A stretch of 64,000 bases of DNA, taken from NCBI RefSeq assembly GCF_023611505.1, contig NZ_CP097843.1, forward strand, positions 248,001 to 312,000, given 5' to 3'. The stretch comes from Streptococcus oralis. Its GTDB lineage: Bacteria > Bacillota > Bacilli > Lactobacillales > Streptococcaceae. Made by a program: the position numbers and the translations under genes. Positions 57,263-64,000 of this stretch are shown piece after piece (the first letter of the stretch is position 1; each line of letters begins with the position of its first letter). The notes beneath the pieces were generated by a model, which saw nothing but the letters and a program-made list of their open reading frames with translations, did not search any database and was not told the origin of the DNA.

Positions 57263-57766
57263 ATGACAAATCACATTGTTTTATTTGAACCTCAGATTCC
57301 ACAAAATACTGGCAACATCGCGCGTACTTGTGCTGCGACCAATTCTCCCCTCCACATCATCAAACCAATGGGCTTTCCTATCGATGACCGCAAGATGAAG
57401 CGAGCAGGTTTGGATTACTGGGATAAGTTAGAGATTTATTTTTATGACAGTTTGGAAGATTTCATGTCTCAGATGAAGGGTAAACTCTATCTGATTTCAA
57501 AATTTGCGGAAAAGGTGTACTCTGAGGCAGATTTATCGACTGACGAAGACCATTATTTTCTCTTTGGACGTGAAGACAAGGGCTTGCCGGAGGACTTTAT
57601 GCGAGACCATCCTGAGAAAGCTCTCCGTATCCCGATGAACGATGAACACGTCCGCAGTCTCAATGTTTCGAATACCGTATGCATGATTGTTTATGAAGCC
57701 CTCCGCCAGCAGAACTTTGCAGGTCTCGAACTCGTTCACACCTATGAAGCAGATAAATTGAAATAA
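57263..57766 (+). CDS. trmL: tRNA (cytidine/uridine-34) 2'-O-methyltransferase TrmL
   Basis: A 167-residue minimal SPOUT methyltransferase acting on the wobble base of tRNA-Leu in known members. It shows [20 protein letters not shown] (motif 1), FGREDKGLP (motif 2) and [20 protein letters not shown] (motif 3 with the knot). I chose the ATG with AAAAGGAAG upstream, because a longer frame from 57224 would start in the terminator of the leader RNA. The gene's own terminator overlaps the ribU promoter. Confidence 0.93.
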   Translation: MTNHIVLFEPQIPQNTGNIARTCAATNSPLHIIKPMGFPIDDRKMKRAGLDYWDKLEIYFYDSLEDFMSQMKGKLYLISKFAEKVYSEADLSTDEDHYFLFGREDKGLPEDFMRDHPEKALRIPMNDEHVRSLNVSNTVCMIVYEALRQQNFAGLELVHTYEADKLK

Positions 57767-57771
57767 ACAAA

Positions 57772-57797
57772 ATGCTTGCACTTGCAAGCGTTTTTTG
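57772..57797 (+). terminator. Terminator of trmL, overlapping the ribU promoter
   Basis: GCTTGC, ACTT, GCAAGC, then GTTTTTT. The same bases contain TTGCAC (57776-57781), which with TATGAT (57799-57804) and a 17-base spacer gives a promoter for the FMN riboswitch transcript. Confidence 0.8.
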
Positions 57798-57808
57798 TTA
57801 TGATTAAA

Positions 57809-58023
57809 GGGTCTTCAGGGCTGGGTGAAATTCCCGACCGGCGGTGACTTTAACTAGCTATTTTGGCTTTCTCGTCGTTGTCTTGTCTCGATATACTTTA
57901 AGTATTATCTTCGACTGCGACGCCTAGATTACTCCAAGATATCTTAGTTAAAGAAGTCCGCGAGCGCAAGCTGATGTGGTGTGATTCCACAACCGACAGT
58001 ATAGTCTGGATGGGAGAAGACGA
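57809..58023 (+). promoter_or_regulatory. FMN riboswitch (RFN element) of ribU
   Basis: The conserved parts are all present in order: GTCTTCAGGGC, GGGTGAAATTCCCGACCGGC, GTCCGCGAGCGCAAGC, TGTGGTGTGATTCCACAACC, GACAGTATAGTC, and TGGATGGGAGAAGAC closing on GTCTTC. The variable stem (57848-57953) is about 106 nt, far longer than usual. No terminator follows. Instead TTTCCAA (58135-58141) can pair with TTGGAGG, covering the ribU ribosome site (58164-58170), so control is probably at translation. Confidence 0.93.
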
Positions 58024-58178
58024 AAGAATAGCTTTGTCTGTTCTGATGAGTTTATAGATAAATTGCAACCGCTTGCTCAAAAGAGTGAGGGGAAACTTTT
58101 GGGATATAAAAAGTGAGAATAGATAGAGGGATCCTTTCCAACTTCTTCTGATTTTATAGAAAATTGGAGGAACCTGTT

Positions 58179-58742
58179 ATGACAAACACACGTCGACTTT
58201 CGACCATTGCGATTTTATCAGCCATTTCATTTGTGCTGATGTACTTTGACTTTCCGCTCTTGCCAGCGGCAAGCTTCCTCAAGATCGAGTTTAGTATCTT
58301 GCCAGTCCTTGTGGGCTTGGTGGTGATGGATTTGCCAGCTGCATTAGGAATTCTCTTGCTTCGCTCACTCTTGAAGTTGCTTCTGAATAGCCAGGGAGTG
58401 AATACCTACATTGGTTTGCCAATGAATATCGTAGCTTTGGGAGTTTTTGTTATCGCCTTTGGTTTGATTTGGAAAAAGGAACGTAGCACTCTTCGTTTCC
58501 TACTAGCATCTCTAGCGGGAACCATCGGATTGACTGCTACTATGTTGGTTCTCAACTATGTTTATGCGGTTCCTTTGTACGCGCAGTTTGCCAACTTTGA
58601 TATTGGAAAAATTTTGGGACTTTCTAACTACCTAATGACAATGGTTTTACCTTTTAACTTGATTGAGGGTATCATCTTTGCCGTTTCATTCTGGTTGTTG
58701 TATGTCCTCTTGAAACCAACCTTAAAACATTATGAGAGATAA
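58179..58742 (+). CDS. ribU: Riboflavin ECF transporter substrate-binding component RibU
   Basis: A 187-residue S component with about six membrane helices. The family pattern FDFPLLPAASFLKIEFSILPVLVG (residues 24-47) lines the flavin site. It works with the shared energy-coupling module EcfAA'T, which is not in this window. The FMN riboswitch upstream confirms the substrate class. I chose the ATG 8 bases after GGAGG. The 3' end overlaps the PAP2 gene by 11 bases. Confidence 0.95.
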   Translation: MTNTRRLSTIAILSAISFVLMYFDFPLLPAASFLKIEFSILPVLVGLVVMDLPAALGILLLRSLLKLLLNSQGVNTYIGLPMNIVALGVFVIAFGLIWKKERSTLRFLLASLAGTIGLTATMLVLNYVYAVPLYAQFANFDIGKILGLSNYLMTMVLPFNLIEGIIFAVSFWLLYVLLKPTLKHYER

Positions 58743-59382
58743 ACAAACATTTTTAATGAAGGGCAGTTTTGCCCTTTTACTTTTCGTCCTTCTTGGCTAT
58801 ACGGTTAAGTTCTATCCTGAAATGCTGGTCGGTTTTGATCAACCAATTCAGACTGTCATTCGTGGGGACTTGCCAGATTATTTGACAGTTCTGTTCCGTA
58901 CCCTTACGCATTTGATTGATATTCCAGTGATTATCACCTGGGTTACCATCGCAGCCTTTATCTTTTATCGTAAGCAGTGGAAGATAGAAAGCTACTTCAT
59001 GGCGGGTAATCTAGCCTTAGCCGGTCTTTTAATCGTGACCTTCAAAAACATCTACCAGCGCCCACGGCCAGCTATCTTACACTTGGTAGAGGAGAAGGGT
59101 TTTTCTTTTCCAAGTGGCCATTCTCTGGCTGTAACCTTGATGGTAGGCACTCTGATTGTCATTCTCAGTCAACGGATGAAAAATCCAGTCTGGAGAAAAA
59201 TCGTGCAAATCGTCCTTGGCCTCTACCTAGTCAGTGTGCTGGCATCAAGAGTCTATCTGGGAGTTCACTATCCATCAGACGTCCTTGCCAGTCTCTGTGT
59301 GGGCTTGGGAGTCTTGTTTATCGAATTTCCCTTCTATGACAAGCTACGCTTCCAATGGAGATTTAAAGGTAAGCAGAAGTAA
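58732..59382 (+). CDS. PAP2-family membrane phosphatase
   Basis: A 216-residue membrane protein with about five or six helices and the three PAP2 motifs: K-x6-RP in KNIYQRPRP (about 103-111), PSGH in FSFPSGHSLAV (about 125), and SRVYLGVHYPSD (about 174-185). Homologues dephosphorylate phosphatidylglycerophosphate or undecaprenyl pyrophosphate; the substrate here is not determined. Translationally coupled to ribU, so probably also under the riboswitch transcript. Confidence 0.9.
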   Translation: MRDKQTFLMKGSFALLLFVLLGYTVKFYPEMLVGFDQPIQTVIRGDLPDYLTVLFRTLTHLIDIPVIITWVTIAAFIFYRKQWKIESYFMAGNLALAGLLIVTFKNIYQRPRPAILHLVEEKGFSFPSGHSLAVTLMVGTLIVILSQRMKNPVWRKIVQIVLGLYLVSVLASRVYLGVHYPSDVLASLCVGLGVLFIEFPFYDKLRFQWRFKGKQK

Positions 59383-59409
59383 ATATCGAATTCCCTTGAG
59401 GAGGAGGAA

Positions 59410-59829
59410 ATGAAAGTCAACATAAAAGCTCTCCATCCGACTCAACTATACTTATCAGAAAAGAAACTAGAAGGCATCCAGACACTTTATCAGTCGACAG
59501 AAATAATCAATGTTGCTCCAATCAGTATTCTTGCGTTAGGAGATTTCTTGTTAATTACAGATGGCCATCACAGGGCTTATCAGGCTTTATTGGCGGGTAG
59601 GAATATGATTTCTGCTGAGTGGGATAGAGATGGTGGCGATGAACTGTATTATCTCTATGCGCAAGCTTGCGAGGAAAGAAAGATTTACTCTGTTTTGGAT
59701 TTAAAAGACCGTATCCTAGCTCAAGATGAGTATGAAGCAAAATGGTATAACTGGTGTGATGGTTTTAATCAAGCAGCAACTCTTTTATTGAAAAGGAAAG
59801 CGGATGAAACAGATCTTACAAATAGGTAG
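59410..59829 (+). CDS. ParB/Srx-fold-like protein, function unknown
   Basis: A 139-residue soluble protein. ISILALGDFLLITDGHHRAY (about 37-56) resembles the ParB/sulfiredoxin-type nuclease fold motif with DGHHRA, in which the His and Arg bind a phosphate. The rest is acidic and helical. GAGGAGGAGG gives a strong ribosome site. It probably belongs to the ribU transcript. Function and substrate unknown. Confidence 0.7.
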   Translation: MKVNIKALHPTQLYLSEKKLEGIQTLYQSTEIINVAPISILALGDFLLITDGHHRAYQALLAGRNMISAEWDRDGGDELYYLYAQACEERKIYSVLDLKDRILAQDEYEAKWYNWCDGFNQAATLLLKRKADETDLTNR

Positions 59830-59876
59830 TGCATTGCATCTTGTTCCTTTTTATATTGAAATTAGTCTGGTCTAAC

Positions 59877-59905
59877 TTGTTTTTTAACTAAAAATCTGAT
59901 AAACT
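59877..59905 (+). promoter_or_regulatory. Promoter of the pheS T-box transcript
   Basis: TTGTTT (59877-59882), 17 bases, TAAACT (59900-59905). Confidence 0.65.
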
Positions 59906-59911
59906 ATGTAG

Positions 59912-60117
59912 TAATTGAATAGGAATCCGCAAGACTAGTAACTCAAGGGAAGTATATCAGGGAGGAGAGCCATGACTGCAAGCTCTCTATATGAAAGCTG
60001 AGTGAATTCACTTGCGCATGGATTTAAAAATGAAGGTCTGACTTGTCAGATGAAACGGATGGTACCGCGTGTCAACGCTCCGAGTGGAGTTTTTGACATG
60101 TGGTTTTCTTTTTATCT
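59912..60117 (+). promoter_or_regulatory. T-box leader of pheS (phenylalanine specifier)
   Basis: Stem I closes CGCAAG on CTTGCG. The candidate specifier codon is TTC (60007-60009) in GTGAATTCACT. The antiterminator bulge is TGGTACCGCG (60060-60069), whose U after UGG would pair with the A73 of tRNA-Phe. The competing terminator is TGTCAACGCTCC / GGAGTTTTTGACA followed by TTTTCTTTTT. Uncharged tRNA-Phe should allow read-through into pheS. Confidence 0.92.
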
Positions 60118-60139
60118 ACGAGCGACTGATGGAGGAATT

Positions 60140-61186
60140 ATGTCAACTATTGAAGAACAATTAAAAGCGCTTCGCGAAGAAACGCTGGCTAGCTTGAAGC
60201 AGATTACTGCTGAAAATGAAAAAGAGATGCAAGAATTGCGTGTCTCTGTCCTTGGTAAAAAAGGTTCGCTTACGGAGATTCTTAAAGGAATGAAAGATGT
60301 TTCTGCTGAAATGCGCCCTGTCATCGGGAAACACGTCAATGAAGCTCGTGATGTCTTGACAGCAGCCTTTGAGGAAACAGCGAAACTCTTGGAAGAAAAG
60401 AAAGTCGCAGCTCAACTGACTAGTGAGAGCATAGATGTAACACTTCCAGGTCGTCCAGTTGCGACTGGTCACCGTCATGTTCTTACACAAACCAGTGAAG
60501 AAATCGAAGATATTTTCATCGGGATGGGGTACCAAGTCGTGGATGGTTTTGAAGTGGAGCAAGACTACTATAACTTCGAGCGTATGAACCTTCCAAAAGA
60601 TCACCCAGCTCGTGATATGCAGGATACTTTCTACATCACAGAAGAAATCTTGCTTCGTACTCACACGTCTCCAGTTCAAGCGCGTGCCATGGACGCCCAT
60701 GATTTTTCAAAAGGTCCTTTGAAAATGATCTCACCAGGGCGTGTGTTCCGTCGTGATACGGATGATGCAACCCACAGTCACCAGTTCCACCAAATCGAAG
60801 GTTTGGTTGTTGGGAAAAACATCTCTATGGCTGACCTTCAAGGAACGCTTCAATTGATCGTTCAAAAAATGTTTGGTGAAGAGCGTCAGATCCGTCTGCG
60901 TCCATCCTATTTCCCATTCACAGAGCCATCTGTTGAGGTGGATGTTTCCTGCTTTAAGTGTGGCGGAGAAGGCTGTAACGTATGTAAGAAAACAGGTTGG
61001 ATCGAAATCATGGGGGCCGGTATGGTTCACCCACGTGTCCTTGAGATGAGTGGTATCGATGCAACTGTATACTCTGGTTTTGCCTTTGGTCTTGGTCAAG
61101 AGCGTGTAGCCATGCTTCGCTACGGAATCAACGATATCCGTGGATTCTACCAAGGAGATGTCCGCTTCTCAGAACAGTTTAAATAA
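60140..61186 (+). CDS. pheS: Phenylalanyl-tRNA synthetase alpha subunit
   Basis: A 348-residue class II synthetase subunit, catalytic half of the alpha2-beta2 enzyme. An N-terminal coiled coil (about 1-85) is followed by motif 2 around [22 protein letters not shown], and motif 3 [19 protein letters not shown] Cys set [17 protein letters not shown] is also present. GGAGGAATT fixes the ATG; the longer frame from 60002 runs through the T-box. The stop overlaps the start of the broken acetyltransferase (TAATG). Confidence 0.97.
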   Translation: MSTIEEQLKALREETLASLKQITAENEKEMQELRVSVLGKKGSLTEILKGMKDVSAEMRPVIGKHVNEARDVLTAAFEETAKLLEEKKVAAQLTSESIDVTLPGRPVATGHRHVLTQTSEEIEDIFIGMGYQVVDGFEVEQDYYNFERMNLPKDHPARDMQDTFYITEEILLRTHTSPVQARAMDAHDFSKGPLKMISPGRVFRRDTDDATHSHQFHQIEGLVVGKNISMADLQGTLQLIVQKMFGEERQIRLRPSYFPFTEPSVEVDVSCFKCGGEGCNVCKKTGWIEIMGAGMVHPRVLEMSGIDATVYSGFAFGLGQERVAMLRYGINDIRGFYQGDVRFSEQFK

Positions 61187-61685
61187 TGATTAGAAAAGGC
61201 AGATATTGGGGTGTTGTCCAAAATTGCCAAACAAACCTTTCGTGAAACATTTGCTCATGATAATACGGAAGAGCAGTTACAGGAATACTTTGAAGAGGCT
61301 TATAGTCTGAGAGTTTTGTCAACTGAGTTGGAAAATCCTGACTCCGAAACCTATTTCATTATGCATGAAGAGGAGATAGCTGGTTTTCTCAACGTCAACT
61401 GGGGAAATGCTCAAACTGAGAGAGAATTAGAGAACGCTTTTGAAATTCAACGCCTCTATGTGCTACAAAAATTCCAAGGATTTGGACTTGGTAAGCAACT
61501 GTTTGAATTCGCTCTGGAATTTGCCGAAAAAATGGTTTTTCTGGGCTTGGCTAGGTGTTTGGGAACATAGTACAAAAGCTCAAGTATTTTATAATCGATA
61601 TGGTTTTGAAAAATTTAGCCAACATCGTTTTATGGTTGGTCAAAAAGTAGATACGGATTGGTTACTAAAAAAGAAATTAAGGTAA
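61186..61685 (+). pseudogene. GNAT-family acetyltransferase, broken by two frameshifts
   Basis: The gene between pheS and pheT encodes a GNAT acetyltransferase of about 165 residues in relatives. Here the ATG overlapping pheS reads only MIRK before the protein continues in another frame (KADIGVLSKIAKQTF...). The fit is best explained by loss of 8 bases between two GAAAAG copies near 61194. A second shift at the A6 run near 61535 separates ...EFAEK from FWAWLGVWEHSTKAQVFYNRYGFEKF, where an extra base or a loss of two is needed. The conserved acetyl-CoA motif (QKFQGFGLGKQL) remains visible. Substrate unknown. Not expected to make a working enzyme. Confidence 0.82.
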
Positions 61686-61760
61686 GAAGAGGATTCTTCT
61701 ATTGAAATGATAGGAAAGGAAAAAACTAGAGTGACAACTGTCATTCTGGAAAACTAAATT

Positions 61761-64000
61761 ATGCTTGTATCTTATAAATGGTTAAAAGAATTGGTGGACA
61801 TTGATGTGCCATCACAAGAGTTGGCTGAAAAAATGTCAACTACAGGGATTGAGGTCGAAGGTGTCGAATCACCGGCTGCTGGTCTCTCAAAAATTGTCGT
61901 CGGTGAGGTCTTGTCTTGCGAAGATGTGCCAGAAACTCACCTTCATGTTTGTCAGGTTAACGTTGGCGAAGAAGAAGCCCGTCAAATCGTTTGTGGTGCT
62001 CCAAATGTGCGTGCTGGTATCAAGGTCATGGTGGCACTTCCGGGAGCTCGTATCGCGGACAACTACAAAATCAAAAAAGGGAAAATCCGTGGTTTAGAGT
62101 CTCTCGGAATGATTTGTTCACTTGGTGAATTAGGTATTTCGGACTCAGTTGTGCCAAAGGAATTCGCAGATGGTATCCAAATCTTGCCTCAAGATGCTAT
62201 TCCTGGGGACGAAGTCTTTTCTTACCTAGACTTGGATGATGAAATTGTCGAACTTTCAATCACTCCAAACCGTGCAGATGCTCTATCTATGCGTGGAGTA
62301 GCGCACGAAGTGGCAGCTATCTATGACAAGGCAGTTAGCTTTAAGGAATTCAGTTTAACAGAAACAAATGAAAGTGTAGCAGATTCTCTTTCTGTAGGGA
62401 TTGAAACAGATAAGGCGCCATATTATGCGGCCCGTATCTTGGACAATGTGACCATCGCACCAAGTCCACAATGGTTGCAAAATCTTCTTATGAACGAAGG
62501 CATCCGTCCGATTAACAATGTGGTCGACGTGACCAACTATATCCTACTCTACTTTGGTCAGCCTATGCATGCCTTTGACTTGGATACCTTTGAAGGGACT
62601 GACATCCGTGTGCGTGAAGCGCGTGCTGGTGAAAAGTTGGTGACCTTGGACGGTGAAGAACGTGAGTTGGAAACAAATGACTTAGTCGTCACTGTTGCTG
62701 ACAAACCAGTCGCCCTTGCAGGTGTCATGGGTGGAGAGGCTACAGAAATCTCTGAAAAATCTAGTCGTGTTGTGTTAGAAGCTGCTGTTTTCAATGGCAC
62801 ATCCATTCGTAAGACTAGCGGACGCCTTAACCTTCGTTCGGAATCATCTTCTCGTTTTGAAAAAGGGATCAATGTGGCAACAGTCAATGAGGCCTTGGAT
62901 GCTGCAGCTAGCATGATTGCAGAACTTGCAGGTGCGACGGTGCGTAAGGGCATCGTTTCAGCGGGTGAGCTTGACACTTCAGATGTAGAAGTATCTTCAA
63001 CTCTTGCCGATGTCAACCGTGTCCTTGGAACAGAACTTTCATACGCTGATGTCGAAGATGTCTTCCGTCGTCTTGGCTTTGGTCTTTCTGGAAATGAAGA
63101 CAGCTTTACCGTTAGCGTTCCACGTCGTCGTTGGGATATCGCCATCGAAGCGGACCTCTTTGAAGAAATCGCTCGTATCTATGGTTATGACCGTTTGCCA
63201 ACCAGTCTTCCAAAAGATGATGGTACAGCAGGTGAATTGACTGCAACACAAAAATTGCGTCGCCAAGTCCGTACGATTGCTGAAGGGGCAGGCTTGACAG
63301 AAATCATTACCTACGCTCTAACAACTCCTGAAAAAGCAGTTGAGTTCACAGCTCAACCAAGTAACCTTACAGAACTTATGTGGCCAATGACAGTGGATCG
63401 CTCCGTTCTCCGTCAAAATATGGTCTCAGGTATCCTTGATACGGTTGCCTACAATGTGGCTCGTAAGAACAAAAACTTGGCTCTTTACGAGATTGGAAAA
63501 GTCTTTGAACAAACAGGCAATCCAAAAGAAGACCTGCCAAACGAAATCAACAGCTTTGCCTTTGCCTTGACAGGCTTGGTTGCTGAAAAAGATTTCCAAA
63601 CAGCAGCAGTTCCAGTTGATTTCTTCTATGCTAAGGGAATCCTTGAAGCCCTCTTTGCTCGCTTAGGATTAGAAGTGACCTATACAGCAACATCTGAAAT
63701 CGCTAGCCTTCACCCAGGTCGTACAGCTGTGATTTCACTTGGTGACCAAGTTCTTGGTTTCCTCGGACAAGTACATCCAGTCACTGCCAAGGCTTACGAT
63801 ATCCCAGAAACTTATGTAGCGGAACTTAACCTTTCAGCCATCGAAGCTGCGCTCCAACCGGCTACTCCATTTGTTGAAATTACCAAATTCCCAGCAGTTA
63901 GCCGTGATATTGCTCTACTTCTCAAGGCAGAAATTAGCCATCAAGAAGTTGTAGACGCTATCCAAGCTGCCGGCGTGAAACGTTTGACAGATATTAAACT
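61761..64000 (+). CDS. pheT: Phenylalanyl-tRNA synthetase beta subunit (partial, runs off the end)
   Basis: The first 746 residues of a protein usually about 800 long; only the end of the C-terminal anticodon-binding domain is missing. Visible parts: the N-terminal tRNA-binding OB fold (about 40-150, with VCGAPNV), the B3/B4 editing domain (about 210-390, [16 protein letters not shown]), the B5 domain and catalytic-like core ([19 protein letters not shown]), and the start of the ferredoxin-like domain ([15 protein letters not shown]). No stop or frameshift occurs before the window edge. The separate gap from pheS is due to the broken acetyltransferase gene. Confidence 0.96.
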   Translation, partial: MLVSYKWLKELVDIDVPSQELAEKMSTTGIEVEGVESPAAGLSKIVVGEVLSCEDVPETHLHVCQVNVGEEEARQIVCGAPNVRAGIKVMVALPGARIADNYKIKKGKIRGLESLGMICSLGELGISDSVVPKEFADGIQILPQDAIPGDEVFSYLDLDDEIVELSITPNRADALSMRGVAHEVAAIYDKAVSFKEFSLTETNESVADSLSVGIETDKAPYYAARILDNVTIAPSPQWLQNLLMNEGIRPINNVVDVTNYILLYFGQPMHAFDLDTFEGTDIRVREARAGEKLVTLDGEERELETNDLVVTVADKPVALAGVMGGEATEISEKSSRVVLEAAVFNGTSIRKTSGRLNLRSESSSRFEKGINVATVNEALDAAASMIAELAGATVRKGIVSAGELDTSDVEVSSTLADVNRVLGTELSYADVEDVFRRLGFGLSGNEDSFTVSVPRRRWDIAIEADLFEEIARIYGYDRLPTSLPKDDGTAGELTATQKLRRQVRTIAEGAGLTEIITYALTTPEKAVEFTAQPSNLTELMWPMTVDRSVLRQNMVSGILDTVAYNVARKNKNLALYEIGKVFEQTGNPKEDLPNEINSFAFALTGLVAEKDFQTAAVPVDFFYAKGILEALFARLGLEVTYTATSEIASLHPGRTAVISLGDQVLGFLGQVHPVTAKAYDIPETYVAELNLSAIEAALQPATPFVEITKFPAVSRDIALLLKAEISHQEVVDAIQAAGVKRLTDIK

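Noticed and set aside
59804..59875. 23-codon open frame (MKQILQIGSALHLVPF...) at the end of the ParB-like gene
   Set aside because: It has AAGGAAAG upstream, but it is too short, matches nothing I recognise and ends at the pheS promoter. Possibly a gene remnant, but not supportable.
60002..60139. N-terminal extension of PheS from a GTG
   Set aside because: The region is a T-box with specifier, antiterminator and terminator; the GGAGG-preceded ATG at 60140 gives the normal PheS N-terminus.
62558..63145. 195-codon minus-strand open frame in pheT
   Set aside because: Ser/Arg-rich translation typical of the antisense of a coding gene; pheT itself is intact here.

Overview
The window is a continuous stretch of a low-GC Firmicute chromosome and looks like a commensal of the Streptococcus mitis group (mitis/oralis/pneumoniae relatives). 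The evidence is a sulA-sulB-sulC-sulD type folate cluster, an EndA nuclease with His160 and Asn191 at the positions known from pneumococcus, an AmiACDEF oligopeptide importer, a pneumococcal-type BOX repeat, extended -10 promoters (TGnTATAAT), and gene orders known from pneumococcus that are joined here in a different arrangement. Almost everything is core genome. I see no prophage, insertion sequence, integrative element, CRISPR array or rRNA operon.

Layout. 1-6.3 kb: pepS, a small GlsB-type membrane protein, a BOX repeat, rsuA, pepC and a P-type ATPase. 6.3-10.2 kb (minus strand): the mannose/glucose PTS manLMN behind a promoter with cre and TTTAAG repeats, then a Cof phosphatase. 10.4-17.7 kb: a purine permease, a CPBP protease, the folate cluster and a membrane/papain-like fusion protein. 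17.7-24 kb: a DUF960 protein, ccpA, asparaginase, a HAD-pyrophosphohydrolase fusion, UspA, an aminotransferase and rpmH. 24-33.6 kb: KimA, then tatD-rnmV-(unknown)-ksgA-rsgA-rpe-thiN-rmuC-cbf1, tightly packed. 33.7-45.5 kb: purR, lysA, pflA, yidC, acylphosphatase, an SpoU methylase, a Bax-inhibitor protein, asnA, rsmD-coaD-sepM, a DUF1146 protein, murA-epuA-endA. 45.6-54 kb: a CNNM/CBS transporter, tRNA-Cys and amiACDEF. 54-57 kb (minus): trkH/trkA. 57-64 kb: a structured leader plus trmL, an FMN riboswitch plus ribU, a PAP2 phosphatase, a ParB-like protein, a T-box plus pheS, a broken GNAT gene, and pheT running off the end.

How the genes fit together. Several global carbon/nitrogen regulators or their sites are visible: ccpA with a cre near its own start, a cre in the manL promoter, a CodY-like box at the ami promoter, and purR with PurBox-like sequences near purR and the purine permease. 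Potassium uptake is represented twice (KimA and TrkH/TrkA). RNA-based control is concentrated in the last 7 kb: a terminator-ended leader before trmL, an FMN riboswitch with an unusually long variable hairpin, and a Phe T-box.

Most noteworthy. (1) Four genes, three of them rRNA/RNA-modification enzymes, have a perfect extended -10 box ending only 6-7 nt before the ATG and so are predicted to be leaderless. (2) A ~100-nt structured RNA with a strong promoter precedes trmL and ends in its own terminator. (3) The FMN riboswitch carries a ~106-nt extended hairpin. (4) A DUF308/HdeD-like membrane domain is fused to a candidate permuted papain-fold domain. (5) The acetyltransferase gene between pheS and pheT is broken twice. 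No clearly new multi-gene system was found; these are leads only.
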